A DNA stretch of 64,000 nt, from positions 806,001 through 870,000 of the forward strand of contig NZ_QMIL01000001.1 of the NCBI RefSeq assembly GCF_003316875.1. Reading direction: 5' to 3'. Positions 11,013 to 20,027 of this stretch are shown here, one piece after another. The position numbers were made by a program, and so were the translations under genes. The stretch is from Aliidiomarina celeris (GTDB lineage: Bacteria; Pseudomonadota; Gammaproteobacteria; Enterobacterales; Alteromonadaceae). Below the pieces are notes generated by a model. It saw only the letters and a program-made list of their open reading frames with translations, ran no database searches and was not told the origin of the DNA. Every line of letters starts with the position of its first letter. The stretch's first letter is position 1.

Positions 11013-12032
11013 TCAGCTGGAACCAAAACCTAGATACCGTGCGCGGTGGTGCAGCAAGATCCATAAGAAAAACGGCCCACCGAGCAGCGTTAGCACGACC
11101 CCAACCTGTAATTCTGTTGTTGTGGGTATGAGTTGCACGGCAATGTCGGCCCACAGCACAAAGAGTGCACCGGCAAGGGCTGAATTGAGCAGTAATTTGC
11201 GGGGATCGGCACCGCCAACATGGCGCATTAAATGGGGCACGATAAGGCCTACAAAACCGATAATTCCGGTCATTGCCACCGAGCTGCCCACCAATAGCGC
11301 AACACCGAATAACAATTTAAGCCGTTCTACTGCCACTGCAAAACCCAAACTACTGGCGATTTCTTCGCCCAACGTTAGTGCCTGTAAAAACCGCCCTGAG
11401 CGCAATACCAGCACGCTTCCAAGCAGGAAGAACGGCAACAAATAGCCAAGTTGATTTAGATCACGGTAGGCCACTGAGCCCATGAGCCAAAACGTAAGTT
11501 CTTGCAGTGCAAAAGGATTCGGCGCCATGCTCAACAGCAGCGCAACCACACCAGACAAAAACGCCGCAACCGCAACGCCGGCTAAAATGAGTGTAACCAC
11601 AGGGGCACCTTTGCCAGCAATTAACAATACTCCAGCCAGTGCCAGCACACTGCCGAACACTGCCCCAAGCGGCAATAGCCAGCTTTGCCAAAGGGCAAAA
11701 CCAAAATACAGTAAAAATACCGACACTACAGCGGCCCCGCCACTTACCCCAATAATGCCCGGCTCTGCCAGCGGGTTTCGCAACAGCCCCTGCATGGCAG
11801 CGCCAGCGAGTGCGAGCGAAAACCCGACTAAAATGGCCAAGAGTACACGTGGCATTCGCACGTCGAGTAAAATTTGTCGCGCCCATTGAAGCTCTGGCTC
11901 CACACCTTGCTGGCCGATGAACAACACTTGCCAAACCGGTACATCCACCGGTCCCGCAAACAAGCCTAAAACGGCACTTGCAACGAGCGCGAGTACGAGC
12001 ATGAAAAACAATAAGCGCTGTGACTTAACCAC
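11013..12032 (-). CDS. btuC: FecCD/BtuC-family ABC permease (GTG start)
   Basis: A 339-residue inner-membrane permease with about 10 transmembrane helices. Family motifs are visible: DVRMPRVLLAILVGFSLALAG, GLLRNPLAEPGIIGVSGGAA and TGIIGFVGLIVPHLMRH, the last being the region that contacts the ATPase. The GTG at 12032 is chosen because GAGGAG lies 7 bases upstream; a TTG at 12047 has no such site. The start overlaps the end of the binding-protein gene by 8 bases. With its neighbours it forms a BtuF-C-D importer of corrinoid, haem or ferric-siderophore type. Confidence 0.8.
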   Translation of the reverse strand: MVKSQRLLFFMLVLALVASAVLGLFAGPVDVPVWQVLFIGQQGVEPELQWARQILLDVRMPRVLLAILVGFSLALAGAAMQGLLRNPLAEPGIIGVSGGAAVVSVFLLYFGFALWQSWLLPLGAVFGSVLALAGVLLIAGKGAPVVTLILAGVAVAAFLSGVVALLLSMAPNPFALQELTFWLMGSVAYRDLNQLGYLLPFFLLGSVLVLRSGRFLQALTLGEEIASSLGFAVAVERLKLLFGVALLVGSSVAMTGIIGFVGLIVPHLMRHVGGADPRKLLLNSALAGALFVLWADIAVQLIPTTTELQVGVVLTLLGGPFFLWILLHHRARYLGFGSS

Positions 12033-12792
12033 CGAGTAACTCCTCAAGTTTGGGAACCATTTCGGCCAAGCGCTGGGCCAAACAGCCGGTTATTTCCGGC
12101 GACAATTGAACCACGCGCACATGGTCTTGCTTTAGGCCTGCGTGCCACTGGCTAATATGAGCCAGTGCAAAGCTTCCCTCGCTCCCCTCGAGGAGCAGCC
12201 AATCGGGCTTCATGGCAATAATATGCTCGGGCGTTAAGCGTACCAACACTTGCGTACTGTCGGCTAAGTTCTCAAATCCCAGTGCGCTCATCAGTTCGCT
12301 TAGCAATGATCCACCACCCCACGCCCATTGGTTGGCTTGATAGGCGATAAAGCTGCCTCTCGAGCGTTCAACAGGCCGCGCCGAGAGAGCCGAAGCAAGC
12401 AAGGCTTCAAGCGTGGCAATATCCCGTAGTGCTTGCTCGGGTTCACCCAGCAGTTCGGAGAATTGCTGCCACAGTTGCAGTACACCAACAAGAGTGGATG
12501 GTTCATCGAGTATCTCAACCTGCATGCCGCGCGCTCGCAGCAGTCGAATACTGTCGGGGTTATTAAACCGGTTTGCCAGCACTAAGTCGGGATTAAACGC
12601 GAACACATGCTCCAACCGCCGGCCAATGTCGGTACTGGCGAGCAACTCTTGATGATCGTGCGCCCAACGTTGCAGCAAAAAGTCGTAGCAGTAGTTGAGC
12701 GACACAAGGCGTTCTGTGGCCTGAACTGAACTCAGCGGCTGAACGCCCAACACTGCCAGCACTATGAGCACGCGGAAAATAGAAGAACGCAT
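12025..12792 (-). CDS. btuF: Periplasmic substrate-binding protein, BtuF/TroA-like
   Basis: A 255-residue exported binding protein. The signal peptide MRSSIFRVLIVLAVLGV...VQA ends near residue 25. The mature part starts ERLVSLNYCYDFLLQ and contains FAFNPDLVLA and IAMKPDWLLLEG, the two lobe motifs of the helical-backbone BtuF/FhuD/TroA family. The ATG at 12792 shares one base with the PilZ gene stop (TAATG), implying translational coupling. The family binds cobalamin, haem or siderophores and delivers them to the BtuC-type permease encoded next. The exact ligand is not evident from the sequence. Confidence 0.75.
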   Translation of the reverse strand: MRSSIFRVLIVLAVLGVQPLSSVQATERLVSLNYCYDFLLQRWAHDHQELLASTDIGRRLEHVFAFNPDLVLANRFNNPDSIRLLRARGMQVEILDEPSTLVGVLQLWQQFSELLGEPEQALRDIATLEALLASALSARPVERSRGSFIAYQANQWAWGGGSLLSELMSALGFENLADSTQVLVRLTPEHIIAMKPDWLLLEGSEGSFALAHISQWHAGLKQDHVRVVQLSPEITGCLAQRLAEMVPKLEELLGG

Positions 12793-15308
12793 TACGAGGA
12801 GGCAGTAGAAATGCCCAAGCGGAACATCACTTCGTCGGTTACGGGTACTACGTCTACAATGGCGATGTTGCTCCAAATTTCGGCCTCAATGGCTTCGGCA
12901 CGGTGCGGTGCGTACTCATTTAAATAGCGAAATTCATTGGCGACAAATTCGGTGTCGGGTTTGCCGGTCCCCACCATAATATAGCGCAGTGCTGACACTT
13001 CCCCGCGCTCCATGCCTATTTGAATAAACTCTTTCGCTAAGGCGGGGTCTGTAGCGTCGGTCAACCGCAAGCGCCGTACCCTTAGCTTGCCTTTCTCGAC
13101 CCAACGGGTAACCAGTACAATGGTCGACCACGGGCGCGACTGCTCATTCATAGCTTTTGCGTATTTAAACAAGCTGCCGTTCATAAAGTCTTCGTCGAGA
13201 ATGGGCGTAAGATTCAATTTCGAGCCACGCGAGAACGCCATACAACTGGTTTTCACTGGTTCGTCGAGCAACGACACGCCGACTCGATGTAACTCGGTTA
13301 CATCACCTTTCGGTTTTTTAATAAACAGCGGCAACGACATTAACGCGTTGCAATACAGGTTCCGTAAACACAATTGTAAGCCGTGTTGAGTTCCGGTTTG
13401 CTCGGCCATTTTCAGCGCTTTGGCATGGTTATGAATTAAGTGCGAGAAGAAGTTCTGACCATTGTGCTCGGCGCCTTTCTTTTCTACTTTCAGGTGCATA
13501 ACCGTGCGATCGGGGCTGGCATGCATAACGCGGTAGGGGAGCTTTTTCAGGTCAAAGCTGGCGTGGCTTTTGGCAAACTGAAGTAAGTCAATGTCCACTA
13601 CTGTGCCTTTCTGAATGTTCATTGGCCGCTCAACTTCTACTTGCATGCCCAGCGTGGAAAAGTCCCGTAACACACCGAGTTGCGACTCGCCGTCGGCAGA
13701 AACTCGCACTTGGCTGCGATAATTAAAACGGCTCTCCGAACGCACGTTTACATAGTTCAGCGGGGCGCGGCGCAGGGGCTTTAGCCCTCTGGTGGGGTGC
13801 GCAAACGCATTCAGTTGCGGCAGCTCTTCTTTCTCAAATTCATAACCATGGTACACCCGTGGGTCTGGGGTAATGTCGGTTAACACCCCAATGTGGGTAA
13901 GCCCGCCTAATTCTTTCATCACCACCGGCGACGGTGGCCGCTGCACCATACCTTCGCGCTCCGCTACGTCTTTGGGTAAGGTGGATGGAATCCACGCTTT
14001 ACCGATATCAAGCTTGGCGAGGGTAAATCGGTACACTTTAAAATGCGCTCGGCGGCTAGCATAGCCTAAAAATACACGTTTCGTTTCCGGATTCTGTAGT
14101 TCATTTTGCGTAGCCGAGTAAAAGTGGCTGCGGCCATTTCTGAGCAGCTGAAAGCTATACACAACGACTTCCGCTACGCCTTTAGGGTTCGTTTTCAGTG
14201 CCGCTAATAACCGCGACAAACGAGCGCCAGAGAACATGCCGCCAACCACACAGCTGTTAGACTCGTTGGTCCATGCGTCCAGAATGTTGCCGTTCATTTC
14301 GGCTTCGAGCGCCAAGTACGGGAACATTCGTTTTTCTGCGCGCTTAAAGAATAACGGCACCGACACCATGCGCGGCAAATACAGTTGCTCGTGCGCCTTC
14401 GACGCCACGGCTTCTACAATATTGTCTACATTCACTTTGTAGCGATGCTTGTAGCCAGAAATAAAACGCGACAAAAACGCGTCAAAGTCGTCATAGGCTT
14501 CATCGCTATTGCGTTTTAAGCGCAAGTAAGTGCCTTTCGCCCGGCGGTCAATGCCCACCAGCGTATAGCCAACACCGTGGTTTATGTCGAGGGTGAAGTC
14601 TTTCGTAAACGCGGTAAAAAGTACCGTAACCTTGTTGCCTTCGGCCAAATTCAAGGCGCGAACCGCCACCGCGTCCATTTTCAGCCGCACACAAATACCG
14701 CTGAGTGAAATGTCGGAGGTAATTGCCGGAATTTTATGTTCACCAATACCTAGCTCTACGGCGCCAGCATAGTTCATCCGCTCTTCGCGGCGGGTAACGT
14801 AACGGCCAAAAGAAAAATAAGGAACCGCTAAAGCGTTACTACTAGGGGTGTTGGCTTCAGCCGGTTGCTCAGCAGCGGGAGCAGTATTACTTTTGCCGTC
14901 GTTGAGTCGCTCTTCTCTAATTTTTGCGGCAAGCAGCTGCTTCTTCTCACGCTCTGCCATTACCCGATAATTATTCTCCGCATTCATAATGCGGTCGTAG
15001 GTGTCTTGGGTAAACACCCCGTGGTAGCGCTCTAAACCATCTTCAAAAATGCTAATCGCTAGCGCGTCGAGGTAATGAATATGGCCCTTGTGCTCGTAGG
15101 GTTGCACCTCGCCGTCCACCCGCTTGCGTAAATCTATTTGGCGATTGCACGGCGCAGCCAAGCTTCTCAACTCAGACTTAAGTTGAAACCTTTTGGGTCC
15201 TGGCATGTCGGCCGTTAACATGGCGAAGATCTTATCGAACTCAGGCTCATGAACGAACGGTTTCAGCTGCTCAATAAGCTGCTTCCGCGCCGCTTCTTCC
15301 ATTGTCAT
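12792..15308 (-). CDS. Large PilZ-domain protein (two candidate c-di-GMP-binding sites)
   Basis: An 838-residue protein without a signal peptide or clear membrane segments. Two PilZ-like sites are visible: VTRREERMNY near residue 170 followed by DISLSGICVRL, and RSESRFNYR near residue 530 followed by DFSTLGMQVEV. Both pair an Arg-x3-Arg loop with the D/N-x-S-x2-G-type strand that binds c-di-GMP in PilZ proteins. A third, degenerate Arg-rich segment lies near the C-terminus. The start at 15308 has AGGA a few bases upstream. It is divergent from radA, as in related bacteria, and its stop codon is fused to the btuF start (TAATG). Target and output are unknown. Confidence 0.8.
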   Translation of the reverse strand: MTMEEAARKQLIEQLKPFVHEPEFDKIFAMLTADMPGPKRFQLKSELRSLAAPCNRQIDLRKRVDGEVQPYEHKGHIHYLDALAISIFEDGLERYHGVFTQDTYDRIMNAENNYRVMAEREKKQLLAAKIREERLNDGKSNTAPAAEQPAEANTPSSNALAVPYFSFGRYVTRREERMNYAGAVELGIGEHKIPAITSDISLSGICVRLKMDAVAVRALNLAEGNKVTVLFTAFTKDFTLDINHGVGYTLVGIDRRAKGTYLRLKRNSDEAYDDFDAFLSRFISGYKHRYKVNVDNIVEAVASKAHEQLYLPRMVSVPLFFKRAEKRMFPYLALEAEMNGNILDAWTNESNSCVVGGMFSGARLSRLLAALKTNPKGVAEVVVYSFQLLRNGRSHFYSATQNELQNPETKRVFLGYASRRAHFKVYRFTLAKLDIGKAWIPSTLPKDVAEREGMVQRPPSPVVMKELGGLTHIGVLTDITPDPRVYHGYEFEKEELPQLNAFAHPTRGLKPLRRAPLNYVNVRSESRFNYRSQVRVSADGESQLGVLRDFSTLGMQVEVERPMNIQKGTVVDIDLLQFAKSHASFDLKKLPYRVMHASPDRTVMHLKVEKKGAEHNGQNFFSHLIHNHAKALKMAEQTGTQHGLQLCLRNLYCNALMSLPLFIKKPKGDVTELHRVGVSLLDEPVKTSCMAFSRGSKLNLTPILDEDFMNGSLFKYAKAMNEQSRPWSTIVLVTRWVEKGKLRVRRLRLTDATDPALAKEFIQIGMERGEVSALRYIMVGTGKPDTEFVANEFRYLNEYAPHRAEAIEAEIWSNIAIVDVVPVTDEVMFRLGISTASS

Positions 15309-15441
15309 CTGTTCCTGATCAATTGCTTACGTTATTATTGTTTTCGGTCAATTATCAATACTCTGAAGGGCTATGTCGAGTTCTCTGGCTCGCTCCCTCT
15401 CTTGCAACCGAAAACTATACGCCGAGGACACCCAATAAACA

Positions 15442-16809
15442 ATGGCAAAAGCTAAGCAAAAAACCGCCTTCGTGTGCACCGAGTGTGGTGCCGATTATCC
15501 TCGCTGGGCGGGCCAATGCTCCGCCTGTGGTAGCTGGAACACCATCAGCGAAGTGCGGCTGGGCAGTAGCCCCGCGCGGCAACACGTGCGCTCGGGCTTC
15601 GCTGGCCAAACCGAAGCCAAAGTGCAGCTACTCAGCGAAGTGGACTTACAGCAAGTACCGCGCTTTTCCAGTGGCTTCAATGAATTTGACCGCGTGCTTG
15701 GCGGCGGCATTGTGCCCGGTTCGGCGATTCTCATTGGCGGTTCACCGGGCGCCGGTAAAAGTACCTTATTGCTGCAAACCATGTGCTTATTGGCAGAGAA
15801 AATGCCTGCCCTCTACGTAACCGGCGAAGAATCGTTACAGCAGGTTGCCATGCGTGCCCAGCGGCTAAACTTGCCCACTAACAAACTAAAAATGCTAGCG
15901 GAAACCTCGGTGGAAACCATTTGCCAGTTGGCCGACCAAGAACAGCCCAAAGTTATGGTGATCGACTCCATTCAGGTCATGCATTTAAGTGACATTCAAT
16001 CGGCGCCCGGTAGCGTTTCGCAGGTGCGTGAAACTGCAGCTTATCTCACTCGCTACGCCAAGCAGAACCACGTTGCCATTATTATGGTCGGCCATGTCAC
16101 CAAAGACGGTACCTTAGCCGGGCCGAAAGTGCTTGAACACTGTATCGACTGTTCGGTAATGCTCGACGGCGACGCCGACGGCCGTTACCGCACCTTGCGT
16201 GGCACTAAAAACCGCTTTGGTGCGGTGAACGAGTTAGGCGTGTTTGCCATGACCGGCTCGGGTTTAAAAGAGGTAAAAAACCCTTCCGCTATTTTTCTTT
16301 CACGCGGCGACCAGCATGGCACCGGCTCGGTGGTACTGGTGGTGTGGGAGGGCACGCGGCCCCTGTTGGTTGAAATTCAAGCCTTAGTGGACCATTCGCA
16401 GCTGTCGAACCCACGCCGAGTGGCGGTAGGAACCGAGCAAAATCGGTTGGCCTTATTGCTTGCCGTATTGCACCGCCACGGCGGCTTAGCACTCGGCGAC
16501 CAAGACGTATTCGTCAATGTGGTGGGTGGCGTACGTATTACCGAAACCAGTGCCGATCTCGCCTTGTTGCTCGCCATTGTGTCGAGCTTTAAAGACCAAG
16601 AGTTACCGCGCGATCTCATTGTATTTGGCGAGGTTGGCCTGTCGGGGGAAATTCGGCCCGTACCCAATGGCTCAGAGCGCATTAACGAAGCAGCCAAACA
16701 TGGTTTCAGCCGTGCTATTGTGCCTATTGCAAATGTGCCCAAAAAAGCCCCTGAAGGTATGAGCGTACAGGGCGTACGCACAATTTCAGAGGCTCTGGAA
16801 TTGCTGTAG
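15442..16809 (+). CDS. radA: DNA repair protein RadA
   Basis: A 455-residue RecA-related protein that aids branch migration in recombination. The N-terminal C4 zinc finger is CTECGADYPRWAGQCSACGS (residues 11-30). The ATPase domain has Walker A GGSPGAGKST near residue 96 and the RadA-specific KNRFG motif near residue 256. The C-terminal Lon-protease-like domain contains DVFVNVVGGVRITE and FGEVGLSGEIRPV. The length matches E. coli RadA (460). It is divergent from the PilZ gene and converges on the symporter gene with a 9-base gap. Confidence 0.96.
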   Translation: MAKAKQKTAFVCTECGADYPRWAGQCSACGSWNTISEVRLGSSPARQHVRSGFAGQTEAKVQLLSEVDLQQVPRFSSGFNEFDRVLGGGIVPGSAILIGGSPGAGKSTLLLQTMCLLAEKMPALYVTGEESLQQVAMRAQRLNLPTNKLKMLAETSVETICQLADQEQPKVMVIDSIQVMHLSDIQSAPGSVSQVRETAAYLTRYAKQNHVAIIMVGHVTKDGTLAGPKVLEHCIDCSVMLDGDADGRYRTLRGTKNRFGAVNELGVFAMTGSGLKEVKNPSAIFLSRGDQHGTGSVVLVVWEGTRPLLVEIQALVDHSQLSNPRRVAVGTEQNRLALLLAVLHRHGGLALGDQDVFVNVVGGVRITETSADLALLLAIVSSFKDQELPRDLIVFGEVGLSGEIRPVPNGSERINEAAKHGFSRAIVPIANVPKKAPEGMSVQGVRTISEALELL

Positions 16810-16818
16810 TTAAAGGTT

Positions 16819-18117
16819 TTACGTATCGCTGCGCGAGCGATTTGCCAACCCTGCTTCAGGGTCATTGTAAATCGCTTCGTCCAGCTTGCCTTCGCTTTTC
16901 GCTACAACCGTGGTTACCATGGCGTCGCCGGTAATATTTACCGCAGTGCGAGTCATGTCCAGCAAGCGGTCAACACCGAGAATCAGTGCAATACCTTCCA
17001 CCGGCAAGCCCACTTGCTGCAGCACCATGGCTAGCATAATCAGGCCTACACCCGGCACACCCGCCGTACCAATCGAGGCCAACGTAGCCGTACCAATCAC
17101 CATTAAGTACTGCGCCATGGTCAGTTCAATGCCATAAATTTGCGCAATAAATACGGTCGCAACACCCTGCATAATGGCGGTGCCGTCCATATTAATGGTT
17201 GCGCCAAGCGGTACCGTGAACGAGGCCACCGAGTTATCGACTCCAAGCCGCTGTTTCACCGTACGCAAGGTTACCGGAATAGTGGCGTTACTGCTTGAAA
17301 TACTGAATGCAAACACTTGGTTACCCGCCATTTTCTTTAAAAACATACGCGGGTTCAAACGCGTCAGCGCAGTGAGAATAAGGGGGTACATTACCCAACC
17401 GTGGAACACCAACAACAAGAATACGGTACCGAAATAAAGCAGCAAACCTTGCAGTACTTCGCCCCAACCTAGATCGGCAAATACCCGCGCCATTAACGCA
17501 AACACACCATAAGGTGCAACGTGCATAAGCAACATCACCAATTTCATGATGATTTCGTTCACGTCTTCAAATACCACCTTTAGGCGCTCGCCGGGTTTAC
17601 CGGCAAGGGCCATCGCAATACCGAATAACAGTGCAAATACTATAATTTGCAGCATGTTGCCTTCAGCCATAGCATCAATGGGGTTACGCGGCACCATGTC
17701 GATTAGCACATCGAGAAAGCTAGGCGCTTCGCCGGCGTCAAATTCACCCACATTGGGCCGCTCGAGCGCACCACTACGGCCGGGCTTTACAATATTGGCG
17801 ACAGCAAGCGCTAGCGTAATCGCAATTGCCGTGGTCATCAGGTACAACCCAACGGCCTTGCCCCCTAACCGCCCGAGGCTTGCAGGGTCGCTTAACGAAC
17901 AGGTGCCCACCACTAACGAGAAGAACACCAAGGGCACCACAAGCATCATTAAGCTGGTAATGAAAAACTCGCCCAAAACACGGAAAATACCGTCTACAAA
18001 TACAAACTGTACGGTACTGCCGTCGACATTCAGAGGGTTCAATATCACCCCTAAAATGGCGCCCGCCACCATACCAATCAAAATCTTACCGGTGAGTCCT
18101 AGCTTTTTTGCACTCAT
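16819..18117 (-). CDS. Dicarboxylate/amino acid:cation symporter (DAACS family)
   Basis: A 432-residue inner-membrane transporter of the GltP/DctA type. Family hallmarks are the serine-rich re-entrant loop SISSSNATIPVTLRT (about 272-286), the NMDGTAIMQGVA motif with the cation and substrate site, and the GTAGVPGVGLIM hairpin. These carriers use Na+ or H+ to import glutamate, aspartate or C4-dicarboxylates. Motif reading alone does not fix the substrate. It follows the M1 peptidase gene by 28 bases on the same strand, so peptidase and amino-acid uptake may be co-expressed. Confidence 0.9.
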   Translation of the reverse strand: MSAKKLGLTGKILIGMVAGAILGVILNPLNVDGSTVQFVFVDGIFRVLGEFFITSLMMLVVPLVFFSLVVGTCSLSDPASLGRLGGKAVGLYLMTTAIAITLALAVANIVKPGRSGALERPNVGEFDAGEAPSFLDVLIDMVPRNPIDAMAEGNMLQIIVFALLFGIAMALAGKPGERLKVVFEDVNEIIMKLVMLLMHVAPYGVFALMARVFADLGWGEVLQGLLLYFGTVFLLLVFHGWVMYPLILTALTRLNPRMFLKKMAGNQVFAFSISSSNATIPVTLRTVKQRLGVDNSVASFTVPLGATINMDGTAIMQGVATVFIAQIYGIELTMAQYLMVIGTATLASIGTAGVPGVGLIMLAMVLQQVGLPVEGIALILGVDRLLDMTRTAVNITGDAMVTTVVAKSEGKLDEAIYNDPEAGLANRSRSDT

Positions 18118-18145
18118 GAATACACCTTGTTGTTATTTTTATGAA

Positions 18146-20026
18146 TTATTCAGGGTAAAGAATCGCCTCTACCGCATTTCGCGTTAACTGATGATAGCGC
18201 GGCTTGGCTTGCTCATAAATAGCCACAGCTCGCGCGTGCCCCGCAGGCGTTTCAACTAAGGCACCATACACAGGCGCAATCATCGAGTTACGGCCCATGC
18301 TGGTGAGCATTTGTTCTACCCGAGGCATCGCCGGTGCATAGTTGTGTCGAATGGCGATCGGCAGCCAAGTGCTCAGCACTTGATTATTACCACTTGCAGT
18401 GAGTGTAAACTCCTCATCGAGGCGTTCCAACTGCGCCGAACTCATGTCTGCAGGTAACTGTCGCAAGAAATAAATACGCTCATGAATAGACCACGCGCTT
18501 TTCTCAATCGTATCTCCTGCTAGCCATGCAGCTACTGCGGCGTCAACCTTCACAAAGGCGTCCACTTCAGGAATACGCATGGTGTCCGGTAAAGCAGGCT
18601 GATAAAGCCACTCGTCAACCTCCGCCAAGCTCACCACACCCGCATATTTAGCGAGTAAATTCGCTTGCAGGTAGGTTCTGAATTGGTCGGTGTTTACGCT
18701 TTGAAAGGCAAAATCCGCAAAGTATTGGCGCACAAAAGCATCAAACCGCTCACGGCCAAAACGATCTTCTAAAAAGAACAAAAACTGCTGCGCTTTGGTG
18801 TAGGGTACCGAGGTAAACACAGTGTCTGGATCTCGCTGGCCCAGCTCAATATAAAGCACCTGCTGGCGTTCTGTTAGCCCGGCCATGGCTGACACTAAAG
18901 ACTGTGCGTCGAGCATACGCTCCATTAACGCGCGCTCTTCACCATAAACCGCTTCCATAATGCGGTTTTCCACATAGCTGGTAAAACCTTCATTCAGCCA
19001 CAAGTCGCGCCAGCTGGCATTGGTTACCAAATTACCCGACCAACTGTGCGCCAGTTCATGGGCAATTAGGCTCACCAAACTCTGGTCGCCGGCAATTACC
19101 GTTGGCGTTAAAAACGCCAACTGCGGGTTTTCCATACCGCCCCAAGGAAAACTTGGCGGCAACACAATTTGGTCATAACGGTCCCACGCATAGGGGCCAA
19201 ACAAGGCTTCGGTGGCGTCCATCATATCGGTGGTATAGCCAAACTCAGCCACCGCCGCGTCAATCACCGACGGCTCGGCATAAATAGCCATACGCTCATT
19301 CAATTCGGCAAAGGCCAAATCGCCCACTGCAATCGCCATTAAATAAGACGGAATAGGCTGGGTCGACTCAAATTGATAATAACCAGTGCGTTCTGGGTGT
19401 GGCGGATTATTCGCGCCCATTAAACCAATCAGCTCTGCTGGGGTGTAAAGCTCACCGGTAAAGGTAAAACGTTCGGCAGGTGTGTCTTGAATGGGAATCC
19501 AGGTGCGCGCGTAATGTGGTTGCGACTGGCTATATAAAAACGGATATTCACCACCCGCAGTACCTGCTGGGTCAACCCAGTCGAGCCCCGTGGCATTTGG
19601 CGAGCTGGCGTAGTGAATACGTACTTTCTCAGAGCCAGCGGGCAAGTCGACATACAGCGGCGAGCCCAATACTTGGTCGCGGTTACCCAACACAAAAACC
19701 GTATCAAACCATTGCGTGCCGTCGAATGCCTCTACCCGCTCAATTGTCAGGTAATCGGTATCAAACACAATTTGCTCAGCGTCTTCTTGAACAAAATCAA
19801 GCGTATATTCCGCTGTGCCAATTAATTGTTTACGCACAAAATTTACCTCTAAGCTTAGGTGTAAATGGCGCGTACGTACTTGGTTGGCATTGGCAAAACT
19901 ATGGGCGTCTTGCGTGGGCGTGGCAACACGGTTGTGTTCACTCGGCTCAAAGCGGGCCGTTTCAGGGGCGTCGGAACATCCGGCAAGAAAAAGCAGCAAC
20001 ACTGCTGCGGCAGCATAAAAACGCAT
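18146..20026 (-). CDS. M1-family zinc aminopeptidase, lipoprotein (leukotriene A4 hydrolase-like)
   Basis: A 626-residue exported peptidase. The ATG at 20026 gives a lipoprotein signal MRFYAAAAVLLLFLAGC with the lipidated cysteine at residue 17; an upstream in-frame start would bury this signal. The catalytic site is HELAH (E-x-x-H zinc motif) followed 18 residues later by the glutamate in NEGFTSY; the substrate motif GGMEN stands where M1 enzymes have GAMEN. The C-terminal helical domain fits the LTA4-hydrolase branch. It should trim N-terminal residues from peptides at the cell envelope. The gene begins 1 base after the prfC stop codon, suggesting co-transcription. Confidence 0.9.
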   Translation of the reverse strand: MRFYAAAAVLLLFLAGCSDAPETARFEPSEHNRVATPTQDAHSFANANQVRTRHLHLSLEVNFVRKQLIGTAEYTLDFVQEDAEQIVFDTDYLTIERVEAFDGTQWFDTVFVLGNRDQVLGSPLYVDLPAGSEKVRIHYASSPNATGLDWVDPAGTAGGEYPFLYSQSQPHYARTWIPIQDTPAERFTFTGELYTPAELIGLMGANNPPHPERTGYYQFESTQPIPSYLMAIAVGDLAFAELNERMAIYAEPSVIDAAVAEFGYTTDMMDATEALFGPYAWDRYDQIVLPPSFPWGGMENPQLAFLTPTVIAGDQSLVSLIAHELAHSWSGNLVTNASWRDLWLNEGFTSYVENRIMEAVYGEERALMERMLDAQSLVSAMAGLTERQQVLYIELGQRDPDTVFTSVPYTKAQQFLFFLEDRFGRERFDAFVRQYFADFAFQSVNTDQFRTYLQANLLAKYAGVVSLAEVDEWLYQPALPDTMRIPEVDAFVKVDAAVAAWLAGDTIEKSAWSIHERIYFLRQLPADMSSAQLERLDEEFTLTASGNNQVLSTWLPIAIRHNYAPAMPRVEQMLTSMGRNSMIAPVYGALVETPAGHARAVAIYEQAKPRYHQLTRNAVEAILYPE

Positions 20027-20027
20027 G

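Noticed and set aside
15309-15441. Cobalamin riboswitch ahead of the PilZ-btuFCD genes
   Set aside because: The 133-base divergent region is too short for the element with two promoters and shows no recognisable B12-box.
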